64,000 nt of DNA from Symbiodinium natans (lineage: Eukaryota > Sar > Dinophyceae > Suessiales > Symbiodiniaceae). A model generated the notes under the pieces. The model had not been told where the DNA came from, did no database searches, and worked only from the letters and a program-made list of their open reading frames with translations. Below, piece after piece: positions 1 to 11,739 of this stretch (the first letter of the stretch is position 1; each line of letters starts with the position of its first letter). Location of the stretch: NCBI GenBank assembly GCA_905221605.1, contig CAJNDS010002761.1:225860-289859 (forward strand). The letters run 5' to 3'. The translations under genes were made by a program, and so were the position numbers.

Positions 1-96
1 GTGTGCGCGCGCGTGTGCCGAATTCTGCCGACGTGTCCTGTTCCCGAAACAAGATCCCAATGACAGCGTTGGATAAGAAACGTCTAGCTTTCGATG

Positions 97-3000
97 AGGG
101 CAGGCCAGCATTATGGGCATCAGCTGCCTTCCCTTTTAACTTTGTGGAAGTTTGCGGCCTCCACAGGCCAGCATCATGGGCATCAGCGGCCCTTCACAGG
201 CCAGCATCATGGGCATCAGCTGCCATCCCTTTTAACTTTGAGGAAGTTTGCGGCCTCCACAGGCCAGCATCATGGGCATCAGCGGCCCTTCACAGGCCAG
301 CATCAGGGGCATCAGCTGCCTTCCCTTTTAACTTTGTGGCCTCCACGGGACTGCCCTGTCAATTTTGTGGCCTCCACAAACCAAGATCATGGGCATCAGC
401 GGCCCTTCACAGGCCAGCATCATGGGCATCAGCTGCCTTCCCTTTTAACTTTGTGGCCTCCACGGGACTGCCCTGTCAATTTTGTGGCCTCCACAAACCA
501 AGATCATGGGCATCAGCGGCCCTTCACAGGCCAGCATCATGGGCATCAGCTGCCTTCCCTTTTAACTTTGTGGCCTCCACGGGACTGCCCTGTCAATTTT
601 GTGGCCTCCACAAACCAAGATCATGGGCATCAGCGGCCCTTCACAGGCCAGCATCATGGGCATCAGCTGCCTTCCCTTTTAACTTTGTGGCCTCCACGGG
701 ACTGCCCTGTCAATTTGTGGCCTCCACAAACCAAGATCATGGGCATCAGCGGCCCTTCACAGGCCAGCATCATGGGCATCAGCTGCCTTCCCTTTTAACT
801 TTGTGGCCTCCACGGGACTGCCCTGTCAATTTTGTGGCCTCCACAAACCAAGATCATGGGCATCAGCGGCCCTTCACAGGCCAGCATCATGGGCATCAGC
901 TGCCTTCCCTTTTAACTTTGTGGCCTCCACGGGACTGCCCTGTCAATTTTGTGGCCTCCACAAACCAAGATCATGGGCATCAGCGGCCCTTCACAGGCCA
1001 GCATCATGGGCATCAGCTGCCTTCCCTTTTAACTTTGTGGCCTCCACGGGACTGCCCTGTCAATTTTGTGGCCTCCACAAACCAAGATCATGGGCATCAG
1101 CGGCCCTTCACAGGCCAGCATCATGGGCATCAGCTGCCTTCCCTTTTAACTTTGTGGCCTCCACGGGACTGCCCTGTCAATTTTGTGGCCTCCACAAACC
1201 AAGATCATGGGCATCAGCGGCCCTTCACAGGCCAGCATCATGGGCATCAGCTGCCTTCCCTTTTAACTTTGTGGCCTCCACGGGACTGCCCTGTCAATTT
1301 TGTGGCCTCCACAAACCAAGATCATGGGCATCAGCGGCCCTTCACAGGCCAGCATCATGGGCATCAGCTGCCTTCCCTTTTAACTTTGTGGCCACCACGG
1401 GACTGCCCTGTCAATTTTGTGGCCTCCACAAACCAAGATCATGGGCATCAGCGGCCCTTCACAGGCCAGCATCATGGGCATCAGCTGCCTTCCCTTTTAA
1501 CTTTGTGGCCACCACGGGACTGCCCTGTCAATTTTGTGGCCTCCACAAACCAAGATCATGGGCATCAGCGGCCCTTCACAGGCCAGCATCATGGGCATCA
1601 GCTGCCTTCCCTTTTAACTTTGTGGCCTCCACGGGACTGCCCTGTCAATTTTGTGGCCTCCACAAACCAAGATCATGGGCATCAGCGGCCCTTCACAGGC
1701 CAGCATCATGGGCATCAGCTGCCTTCCCTTTTAACTTTGTGGCCTCCACGGGACTGCCCTGTCAATTTTGTGGCCTCCACAAACCAAGATCATGGGCATC
1801 AGCGGCCCTTCACAGGCCAGCATCATGGGCATCAGCTGCCTTCCCTTTTAACTTTGTGGCCTCCACGGGACTGCCCTGTCAATTTTGTGGCCTCCACAAA
1901 CCAAGATCATGGGCATCAGCGGCCCTTCACAGGCCAGCATCATGGGCATCAGCTGCCTTCCCTTTTAACTTTGTGGCCACCACGGGACTGCCCTGTCAAT
2001 TTTGTGGCCTCCACAAACCAAGATCATGGGCATCAGCGGCCCTTCACAGGCCAGCATCATGGGCATCAGCTGCCTTCCCTTTTAACTTTGTGGCCTCCAC
2101 GGGACTGCCCTGTCAATTTTGTGGCCTCCACAAACCAAGATCATGGGCATCAGCGGCCCTTCACAGGCCAGCATCATGGGCATCAGCTGCCTTCCCTTTT
2201 AACTTTGTGGCCACCACGGGACTGCCCTGTCAATTTTGTGGCCTCCACAAACCAAGATCATGGGCATCAGCGGCCCTTCACAGGCCAGCATCATGGGCAT
2301 CAGCTGCCTTCCCTTTTAACTTTGTGGCCTCCACGGGACTGCCCTGTCAATTTTGTGGCCTCCACAAACCAAGATCATGGGCATCAGCGGCCCTTCACAG
2401 GCCAGCATCATGGGCATCAGCTGCCTTCCATTTTAACTTTGTGGCCTCCACGGGACTGCCCTGTCAATTTTGTGGCCTCCACAAACCAAGATCATGGGCA
2501 TCAGCGGCCCTTCACAGGCCAGCATCATGGGCATCAGCTGCCTTCCCTTTTAACTTTGTGGCCTCCACGGGACTGCCCTGTCAATTTTGTGGCCTCCACA
2601 AACCAAGATCATGGGCATCAGCGGCCCTTCACAGGCCAGCATCATGGGCATCAGCTGCCTTCCCTTTTAACTTTGTGGCCTCCACGGGACTGCCCTGTCA
2701 ATTTTGTGGCCTCCACAAACCAAGATCATGGGCATCAGCGGCCCTTCACAGGCCAGCATCATGGGCATCAGCTGCCTTCCCTTTTAACTTTGTGGCCTCC
2801 ACGGGACTGCCCTGTCAATTTTGTGGCCTCCACAAACCAAGATCATGGGCATCAGCGGCCCTTCACAGGCCAGCATCATGGGCATCAGCTGCCTTCCCTT
2901 TTAACTTTGTGGCCTCCACGGGACTGCCCTGTCAATTTTGTGGCCTCCACAAACCAAGATCATGGGCATCAGCGGCCCTTCACAGGCCAGCATCATGGGC

Positions 3001-3557
3001 ATCAGCTGCCTTCCCTTTTAACTTTGTGGCCACCACGGGACTGCCCCGTCAATTTTGTGGCCTCCACAAACCAAGATCATGTGCATCAGCGGCCCTTCAC
3101 AGGCCAGCATCATGGGCATCAGCTGCCTTCCCTTTTAACTTTGTGGCCTCCACGGGACTGCCCTGTCAATTTTGTGGCCTCCACAAACCAAGATCATGGG
3201 CATCAGCGGCCCTTCACAGGCCAGCATCATGGGCATCAGCTGCCTTCCCTTTTAACTTTGTGGCCTCCACGGGACTGCCCTGTCAATTTTGTGGCCTCCA
3301 CAAACCAAGATCATGGGCATCAGCGGCCCTTCACAGGCCAGCATCATGGGCATCAGCTGCCTTCCCTTTTAACTTTGTGGCCTCCACGGGACTGCCCTGT
3401 CAATTTTGTGGCCTCCACAAACCAAGATCATGGGCATCAGCGGCCCTTCACAGGCCAGCATCATGGGCATCAGCTGCCTTCCCTTTTAACTTTGTGGCCT
3501 CCACGGGACTGCCCTGTCAATTTTGTGGCCTCCACAAACCAAGATCATGGGCATCAG
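97..3557. repeat. 117-bp minisatellite, about 27 full units
   Basis: A 117-bp unit repeats almost without change from about 338 to 3557. The start GGCCTCCACGGGA recurs 28 times, at intervals of 117 except one of 116 (a T lost near 716). The unit is itself built from two halves: CATGGGCATCAGC occurs twice and TTTGTGGCCTCCAC twice. Positions 97-337 hold divergent older units carrying GGAAGTTTGCGGCC. Rare variants include GCCACCACGGG (for example near 1390, 1507, 1976, 2210 and 3030), a CCA change near 2429 and a CCCCGTC near 3044. Because 117 is 39 codons, a frame without a stop in one unit stays open through all, so the 1,193- and 972-codon frames here are by-products. I see no sign that it is translated. 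Confidence 0.93.
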
Positions 3558-4342
3558 CAGCTCATGGACTCCGGCGCAGCTTGAGAGGCCTCACTTTCAG
3601 TCATTCTTTACCTCATTTCATGTCTGGTGCAACGGGGCTGCACCCTACTGTACCCCTTTTTGGCAGCATTTCATCTTGTTTTCCCATATGCCGTTGCTGG
3701 TGTCTGGCATGTGGCTTATGAAGCCCTTCATTTCACTTCATCCCAAAAGCCATCCCCAAAAGCCATCTTGCCTTGGTCAGCAAGCAGCTGGTGACATCGA
3801 GAGAGGAAACTCAATCAGCCCAACGTGCATTGCAAGCGTCTGTTTTTGCTTGCTGCATTCGCCATTTGCCATCAGAACAGATGCGCAAATCGGATGAGGG
3901 AGGAAAGTATGTCAGGCCGTGTTTTTCACGTGAAGCAGTGCAACTCCAAAATGGCGCGGCTTGGGCCGAGACGACCGTGTGATTTCGACCACGGCAGGCG
4001 TGCGGGACTTCGACGAGAGCGTCCGGCAGCAAAAACACGCATGTACGATGTAAGCTCTCATGGTTTGCAAAAAGCGGCCCTGCTCCGCGCACCCCACGCA
4101 ACCAAATCTTTTATGGTTAACGGCCCCAACTGCCAAGCAACTCTTCCAACGAGGATATAAAGGACGTGGAGGCCTGCAATGAAGAAGGGAAGAAATTCTT
4201 CGTGAGACCTGGAAGAGAGTATGCCAAACTTGTAGACAAAAGAACCCACCCCCCCTAACAAAAAGAAACTGGCACACGTTTTTCAACAGTGCTGTCACTG
4301 TAGCCATGATCCAAAAGGGAGGGCCACAGGAGCTTTTGCGAG
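3558..4342. other. No gene recognised between minisatellite and gene array
   Basis: Only short overlapping frames on both strands. Immediately before 4343 there is weak likeness to intron 3 of the dehydrogenase unit (an ATCCAA-like and a GGAGCTT-like match), which suggests a diverged remnant of the array's left edge. No exon of the missing N-terminal part of copy 1 can be found here. Confidence 0.5.
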
Positions 4343-6039
4343 GTACCTTGAAGCTGGCAAGCAGGGCACCCTGGCCCTGTGCATCGGAAGGCCCTGGCCA
4401 GAGAAGTACTATGGAAAGGCAAGGCCGCTGTCCAGCTTGGCGTGTGTTTTCTTTGTCTGCATGCGATGTGCTTTCCCAAAACGCAAGGCTCCCTGGGGCT
4501 TCGAGCCGGACTATTTCCATGAGCTGATCATGTACCTCGCACGCATGCAAACTGTTCGACTTTGTCCAGCCACAGGGGTTGCCATGGAGCACCAAGCACC
4601 AACATACACCAGTCCCATCCAAACACCTCGGTAGCAGACTCGCAGACATCATGTTGGGGAGAGCAGGTACGACGAGATGTCGCGGACGGGCTCTGTGGGC
4701 TTCCAGTGGGGCATCGCTGGTGGCACCACCATCGGACTGCCGCCGGTGTACCACCACGGGAGTGAGGAGCTGAAGAACCGCGTGATGCCGCCGTGCGTGA
4801 AGGGCGAGAAGGTGTGCTGCCTGGCCATCACCGAGCCCACAGCCGGCAGTGATGTGGCCAACTTGAAGTGCAGCGCTAAGCTCGAGGGAGATTTTTACAT
4901 CTTGAATGGCGAGAAGAAGTGGATCACCAACGGCATCTTTGCGGACTTCTTCACCGTGGCCTGCCGTACGGGAAAGCCGGGTGTGGGCGGCATCAGCCTG
5001 CTTCTTGTAGAGAAGGACATGCCCGGAGTGGAGACTCGCAAGATGAAGTGCTCGGGCGCGTGGTCATCGGGCACAACTTACATCACCTTCGACGATGCCG
5101 CTTGGGGCATTCTTACGATATCTTCTAGGCCTTCTAGTGTCACATAAGTCTTGAGGTCATGAAAGCACCAAGTCCAGCATCTTTTGTCTGAAACGGCCGC
5201 AGAACTTTCGAACCCAGGTCAAGGTGCCGAAGGGCAACCTTCTCGGCAAAGAGGGCAAGGGCTTCCAGTACATGATGCAGAACTTCAACCACGAGCGCTT
5301 CGCGTTCTGTGCCATGAGCACACGCTTCGCCCGCGTCTGCCTCGAAGATTCCTTGACGTTTGCCGGCAAGCGCAAGACCTTCGGCAAGACCCTCATCCAG
5401 CACCCAGTGATTCGCTGGAAGGTGGCGGAAATGGCCCGCATGGTCGAGGCAACCCACAACTGGCTCGAGTGGATCACCTACCAGCTGAACACCATGCCCA
5501 AGATGGAAGCCATGCTCAAGCTCGGAGGGCACACCGCGCTGTGCAAGGTCCAGTGCACCAAGGCCCCCTGACCCCGACACACAAGAACATTTTTTTTTCG
5601 CAGAGTCTGCACTCATCGTCTGTAGGTGCCCTGTTAAGTGACTCTACCTGTGGGATCTGTCCAGGTGATGGAGTACTGCGCCCGAGAGGCTGCCCAGATC
5701 TTTGGCGGCCTCTCCTACTCCAGAGGAGGCCAAGGCGAGAAGGTCGAGCGACTGAACCGCGAAGTGCGCGCAATGGCCATCCCGGGAGGTGGTCGGCTCG
5801 GTGCAACCGCATGTTAGAATGTTAGATATGATCGGCTGCTCTGTGAGCAACAGCTGCATAGGTGAGCTCTCCTTCACTAGGACACTATAGGAAGAGTGGC
5901 AAGAGTGCATAGAGTGCCGAATGAATGAGGCTCTGAAGAGATCATGCTGGACTTGGGCGTGAAGCAGTCGACAAAGCTGGCCCAGATGGCGAAGATGTTC
6001 GCGGAAGCCGCCCCGCAACAGGCGGCAGCCAAGCTTTGA
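4343..6039 (+). pseudogene. Acyl-CoA dehydrogenase copy 1, 5'-truncated
   Basis: This copy has the downstream exons at 4343-4418, 4488-4531, 4667-5096, 5218-5562, 5665-5788 and 5930-6039, all open and almost identical to the other copies, with the same stop after Ala-Lys-Leu. The upstream exons carrying DPAWYQ and VIPKEM are absent; sequence left of 4343 is unrelated or highly diverged. As it stands it lacks roughly the first 66 residues, much of the N-terminal helical domain. It is either a truncated pseudogene or an edge copy whose 5' part was replaced. The downstream spacer still leads straight into copy 2, so it could contribute to a common precursor RNA. Confidence 0.8.
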
Positions 6040-6459
6040 GCAGCTGTCGATCTTTGTCGGTCGTTTCACACTGAGCTTCCGTTGCTTGCGATTCCAACGG
6101 CTTACTGGTGTCGATCTTCAACGGGCCAAGCCGGGCCACAACTCTTTGAAGATGTTCGTCGAGGGAACCTGCCAGGGCTGTGCCAGGAACTTGTTTTAGG
6201 GAGTTTGAAGTGGAAAGTGAAAAGCTGGCGATGGTGCAGGCGTCAGTAGTCCAGTTCCAGCGATGCATCGCCCAGGGAGGAGCCTCGACGCGCGTGTTTC
6301 ATCTTTAGGTCAGATACGAGAGACATGGTGAGTGAATTCGTGGTTCGGGCCGTGGCCCTGTGCCATATTATCATCTGGTGCTCCTGCTCAACTGGCTATC
6401 CCGGCTCAGCATTTTGCATCAGAACAGCGCATCCGCTTCGCAAGTCCCAGTTTCCAGCC
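6040..6459 (+). promoter_or_regulatory. Intergenic spacer with candidate trans-splice acceptor
   Basis: Spacer between the stop of copy 1 and the first assigned ATG of copy 2; equivalent spacers lie at 8636-9100, 11278-11739 and 13916-14378. A pyrimidine-rich tract GTGTTTCATCTTTAG ends at 6308 (8904 in the next spacer) and is the best candidate for spliced-leader addition. A second pyrimidine-poor AG (GGCTCAG, ending 6409) could be the acceptor of a short leader intron that begins GTGAGTGAATT. No TATA-like or AATAAA signal stands out. In copy 2 this spacer lacks 42 bp that later copies have just before GTGAGTGAATT. The spliced leader itself is not encoded here. Sites are predicted by eye. Confidence 0.4.
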
Positions 6460-8635
6460 ATGGTGAGTCCGGCCATGCTGAAGGGGATGAACACGGAGGC
6501 CCCCCTCAGTCCCGCATGCTTGGTCTGGCCGTGTTTGCTGCATGTCCTCATGCTCAGGTCTATGGCGAAGGGCACCCTTTCGGCGACCCCGCTTGGTACC
6601 AGGCATACAACACGCCCTACTACAATGACAGCCACAAGCAGTTCCGAAAGCTCATGCGCGAGTACGTGGATGAGCACATCATGAGCAACGTGCATGACTG
6701 GGACACTAGCGCTGACCAACCGTTGCAAGCTTTTTTTTGGCGCGGCTTATTCTTGTAAGGCGGAAAAAGGACCGACACTGCTGCGCTGACCAACCAAGGA
6801 CGAGAAGGGCGTCATTCCCAAGGAGATGTGCCCCGGCGCGTTGTGAAGCGTTGTGAACATCTGTGAACATGGCAGTACCCCAAATCCAAGAAGGATGGTG
6901 GCCAGGGGCCAGAGGAGCTTGTGTGCACATTGCGCAAGGTACCTTGAGGCTGGCAAGCAGGGCACCCTGGCCCTGTGCATCGGAAGGCCCTGGCCAGAGA
7001 AGTACTATGGAAAGGCAAGGCCGCTGTTCAGCTTGGCGTGTGTTTTCTTTGTCTGCATGCGATGTGCTTTCCCAAAACGCAAGGCTCCCTGGGGCTTCGA
7101 GCCGGACTATTTCCATGAGCTGATCATGTACCTCGCACGCATGCAAACTGTTCGACTTTGTCCAGCCACAGGGGTTGCCATGGAGCACCAAGCACCAACA
7201 TACACCAGTCCCATCCAAACACCTCGGTAGCAGACTCGCAGACATCATGTTGGGGAGAGCAGGTACGACGAGATGTCGCGGACGGGCTCTGTGGGCTTCC
7301 AGTGGGGCATCGCTGGTGGCACCACCATCGGACTGCCGCCGGTGTACCACCACGGGAGTGAGGAGCTTAAGAACCGCGTGATGCCGCCGTGCGTGAAGGG
7401 CGAGAAGGTGTGCTGCCTGGCCATCACCGAGCCCACAGCCGGCAGTGATGTGGCCAACTTGAAGTGCAGCGCTAAGCTCGAGGGAGATTTTTACATCTTG
7501 AATGGCGAGAAGAAGTGGATCACCAACGGCATCTTTGCGGACTTCTTCACCGTGGCCTGCCGTACGGGAAAGCCGGGTGTGGGCGGCATCAGCCTGCTTC
7601 TTGTAGAGAAGGACATGCCCGGAGTGGAGACTCGCAAGATGAAGTGCTCGGGCGCGTGGTCATCGGGCACAACTTACATCACCTTCGACGATGCCGCTTG
7701 GGGCATTCTTACGATATCTTCTAGGCCTTCTAGTGTCACATAAGTCTTGAGGTCATGAAAGCACCAAGTCCAGCATCTTTTGTCTGAAACGGCCGCAGAA
7801 CTTTCGAACCCAGGTCAAGGTGCCGAAGGGCAACCTTCTCGGCAAAGAGGGCAAGGGCTTCCAGTACATGATGCAGAACTTCAACCACGAGCGCTTCGCG
7901 TTCTGTGCCATGAGCACACGCTTCGCCCGCGTCTGCCTCGAAGATTCCTTGACGTTTGCCGGCAAGCGCAAGACCTTCGGCAAGACCCTCATCCAGCACC
8001 CAGTGATTCGCTGGAAGGTGGCGGAAATGGCCCGCATGGTCGAGGCAACCCACAACTGGCTCGAGTGGATCACCTACCAGCTGAACACCATGCCCAAGAT
8101 GGAAGCCATGCTCAAGCTTGGAGGGCACACCGCGCTGTGCAAGGTCCAGTGCACCAAGGCCCCCTGACCCCAACACACAAGAACATCTTCCGCAGAGTCT
8201 GCAGTCATCTGCAAGCAGTAGGTGCCCTGTTAAGTGACTCTACCTGTGGGATCTGTCCAGGTGATGGAGTACTGCGCCCGAGAGGCTGCCCAGATCTTTG
8301 GCGGCCTCTCCTACTCCAGAGGAGGCCAAGGCGAGAAGGTCGAGCGACTGAACCGCGAAGTGCGCGCAATGGCCATCCCGGGAGGTGGTCGGCTCGGTGC
8401 AACAGCATGTTAGAATGTTAGATATGATCGGCTGCTCTGTGAGCAACAGCTGCATAGGTGAGCTCTCCTTCACTAGGACACTATAGGAAGAGTGGCAGGA
8501 GTGCATAGAGTGCCGAATGAATGAGGCTCTGAAGAGATCATGCTGGACTTGGGCGTGAAGCAGTCGACAAAGCTGGCCCAGATGGCGAAGATGTTCGCGG
8601 AAGCCGCCCCGCAACAGGCGGCAGCCAAGCTTTGA
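6460..8635 (+). CDS. Acyl-CoA dehydrogenase, copy 2 (peroxisomal, fungal-type)
   Basis: Exons: ATG at 6460-6462, then 6558-6710, 6799-6839, 6939-7014, 7084-7127, 7263-7692, 7814-8158, 8261-8384 and 8526-8635. Joined, they read about 441 residues, the usual length of the family. The protein catalyses FAD-dependent alpha,beta-dehydrogenation of acyl-CoA in beta-oxidation. Motifs include ITEPTAGSD and GEKKWITNG (FAD/substrate region), NHERF and AREAAQIFGG. It ends Ala-Lys-Leu, a type 1 peroxisomal targeting signal. Introns at 6711, 7015, 7693 and 8159 start with GC; those at 6463, 6840, 7128 and 8385 start with GT; all end AG before G. The upstream spacer is 42 bp shorter than in copies 3-5, creating ATGGTGAGT at 6325. 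The start codon is the weakest part of the model. Confidence 0.88.
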
Positions 8636-9100
8636 GCAGCTGTCGATCTTTGTCGGTCGTTTCACACTGAGCTTCCGTTGCTTGCGATTCCAACGGCTTA
8701 CTGGTGTCGATCTTCAACGGGCCAAGCCGGGCCACAACTCTTTGAAGATGTTCGTCGAGGGAACCTGCCAGGGCTGTGCCAGGAACTTGTTTTAGGGAGT
8801 TTGAAGTGGAAAGTGAAAAGCTGGCGATGGTGCAGGCGTCAGTAGTCCAGTTCCAGCGATGCATCGCCCAGGGAGGAGCCTCGACGCGCGTGTTTCATCT
8901 TTAGGTCAGATACGAGAGACAGCTTTGTCTTTCGACAACAAAGGCTCCTTGAGCGAATCTGGCTGGTGAGTGAATTCGTGGTTCGGGCCGTGGCCCTGTG
9001 CCATATTATCATCTGGTGGTGCTCCTGCTCAACTGGCTATCCCGGCTCAGCATTTTGCATCAGAACAGCGCATCCGCTTCGCAAGTCCCAGTTTCCAGCC

Positions 9101-11277
9101 ATGGTGAGTCCGGCCATGCTGAAGGGGATGAACACGGAGGCCCCCCTCAGTCCCGCATGCTTGGTCTGGCCGTGTTTGCTGCATGTCCTCATGCTCAGGT
9201 CTATGGCGAAGGGCACCCTTTCGGCGACCCCGCTTGGTACCAGGCGTACAACACGCCCTACTACAATGACAGCCACAAGCAGTTCCGAAAGCTGATGCGC
9301 GAGTACGTGGATGAGCACATCATGAGCAACGTGCATGACTGGGACACTAGCGCTGACCAACCGTTGCAAGCTTTTTTTTGGCGCGGCTTATTCTTGTAAG
9401 GCGGAAAAAGGACCGACACTGCTGCGCTGACCAACCAAGGACGAGAAGGGCGTCATTCCCAAGGAGATGTGCCCCGGCGCGTTGTGAAGCGTTGTGAACA
9501 TCTGTGAACATGGCAGTACCCCAAATCCAAGAAGGATGGTGGCCAGGGGCCAGAAGAGCTTGTGTGCACATTGCGCAAGGTACCTTGAAGCTGGCAAGCA
9601 GGGCACGCTGGCCCTGTGCATCGGAAGGCCCTGGCCAGAGAAGTACTATGGAAAGGCAAGGTCACTGTCCAGCTTGGCGTGTGTTTTCTTTGTCTGCATG
9701 CGATGTGCTCCTTCCCAAGCGCAAGGCGCCCTGGGGCTTCGAGCCGGACTATTTCCATGAGCTGATCATGTACCTCGCACGCATGCAAACTGTTCGACTT
9801 TGTCCAGCCACAGGGGTTGCCATGGAGCACCAAGCACCAACATACACCAGTCCCATCCAAACACCTCGGTAGCAGACTCGCAGACATCATGTTGGGGAGA
9901 GCAGGTACGACGAGATGTCGCGGACGGGCTCTGTGGGCTTCCAGTGGGGCATCGCTGGTGGCACCACCATCGGACTGCCGCCGGTGTACCACCACGGGAG
10001 CGAGGAGCTGAAGAACCGCGTGATGCCGCCGTGCGTGAAGGGCGAGAAGGTGTGCTGCCTGGCCATCACCGAGCCCACAGCCGGCAGTGATGTGGCCAAC
10101 TTGAAGTGCAGCGCCAAGCTCGAGGGAGATTTTTACATCTTGAATGGCGAGAAGAAGTGGATCACCAACGGCATCTTTGCGGACTTCTTCACCGTGGCCT
10201 GCCGTACGGGAAAGCCGGGTGTGGGCGGCATCAGCCTGCTTCTTGTAGAGAAGGACATGCCCGGAGTGGAGACTCGCAAGATGAAGTGCTCGGGCGCGTG
10301 GTCATCGGGCACAACTTACATCACCTTCGACGATGCCGCTTGGGGCATTCTTACGATATCTTCTAGGCCTTCTAGTGTGACATAAGTCTTGAGGTCATGA
10401 AAGCACCAAGTCCAGCATCTTTTGTCTGAAACGGCCGCAGAACTTTCGAACCCAGGTCAAGGTGCCGAAGGGCAACCTTCTCGGCAAAGAGGGCATGGGC
10501 TTCCAGTACATGATGCAGAACTTCAACCACGAGCGCTTCGCGTTCTGTGCCATGAGCACACGCTTCGCCCGCGTCTGCCTCGAAGACTCCTTGACGTTTG
10601 CCGGCAAGCGCAAGACCTTCGGCAAGACCCTCATCCAGCACCCAGTGATTCGCTGGAAGGTGGCGGAAATGGCCCGCATGGTCGAGGCAACCCACAACTG
10701 GCTCGAGTGGATCACCTACCAGCTGAACACCATGCCCAAGATGGAAGCCATGCTCAAGCTTGGAGGGCACACCGCGCTGTGCAAGGTCCAGTGCACCAAG
10801 GCCCCCTGACCCCAACACACAAGAACATCTTCCGCAGAGTCTGCAGTCATCTGCAAGCAGTAGGTGCCCTGTTAAGTGACTCTACCTGTGGGATCTGTCC
10901 AGGTGATGGAGTACTGCGCCCGAGAGGCTGCCCAGATCTTTGGAGGCCTCTCCTACTCCAGAGGAGGCCAAGGCGAGAAGGTCGAGCGACTGAACCGCGA
11001 AGTGCGCGCAATGGCCATCCCGGGAGGTGGTCGGCTCGGTGCAACCGCATGTTAGAATGTTAGATATGATCGGCTGCTCTGTGAGCAACAGCTGCATAGG
11101 TGAGCTCTCCTTCACTAGGACACTATAGAAAGAGTGGCAAGAGTGCATAGAGTGCCGAATGAATGAGGCTCTGAAGAGATCATGCTGGACTTGGGCGTGA
11201 AGCAGTCGACAAAGCTGGCCCAGATGGCGAAGATGTTCGCGGAAGCCGCCCCGCAACAGGCGGCAGCCAAGCTTTGA
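9101..11277 (+). CDS. Acyl-CoA dehydrogenase, copy 3 (reference copy)
   Basis: Exons: 9101-9103, 9199-9351, 9440-9480, 9580-9655, 9726-9769, 9905-10334, 10456-10800, 10903-11026 and 11168-11277. Every junction keeps phase and the product is about 441 residues. Residues 2-105 form the N-terminal helical domain (DPAWYQAYNTPYY; then PWPEKYYGK and FEPDYFHELIM), 106-249 the beta domain with ITEPTAGSD near 160, and 250-441 the C-terminal helical domain. The likely catalytic base is Glu in NHERF (about residue 275), as in isovaleryl- and long-chain enzymes; the position that carries Glu in the medium-chain enzyme reads IPGG here. One coding difference is visible: KEGMGF where other copies have KEGKGF. 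Substrate chain length cannot be told from sequence. The ATG sits directly on a GTGAGT donor, so upstream exon sequence may extend the N-terminus. Confidence 0.9.
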
Positions 11278-11739
11278 GCAGCTGTCGATCTTTGTCGGTC
11301 GTTTCACACTGAGCTTCCGTTGCTTGCGATTCCAACGGCTTACTGGTGTCGATCTTCAACGGGCCAAGCCGGGCCACAACTCTTTGAAGATGTTCGTCGA
11401 GGGAACCTGCCAGGGCTGTGCCAGGAACTTGTTTTAGGGAGTTTGAAGTGGAAAGTGAAAAGCTGGCGATGGTGCAGGCGTCAGTAGTCCAGTTCCAGCG
11501 ATGCATCGCCCAGGGAGGAGCCTCGACGCGCGTGTTTCATCTTTAGGTCAGATACGAGAGACAGCTTTGTCTTTCGACAACAAAGGCTCCTTGAGCGAAT
11601 CTGGCTGGTGAGTGAATTCGTGGTTCGGGCCGTGGCCCTGTGCCATATTATCATCTGGTGCTCCTGCTCAACTGGCTATCCCGGCTCAGCATTTTGCATC
11701 AGAACAGCGCATCCGCTTCGCAAGTCCCAGTTTCCAGCC

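Noticed and set aside
3-3721. 1,193- and 972-codon open frames
   Set aside because: They result from a 117-bp (39-codon) minisatellite that happens to lack stops in these frames; several frames are open at once and neither resembles a protein family.
6886-6938. Possible exon YPKSKKDGGQGPEEL in each dehydrogenase copy
   Set aside because: Joining exon 6799-6839 directly to 6939-7014 restores the family sequence (CPGAYLEAGKQGTLAL), so this stretch lies in a GT-AG intron.
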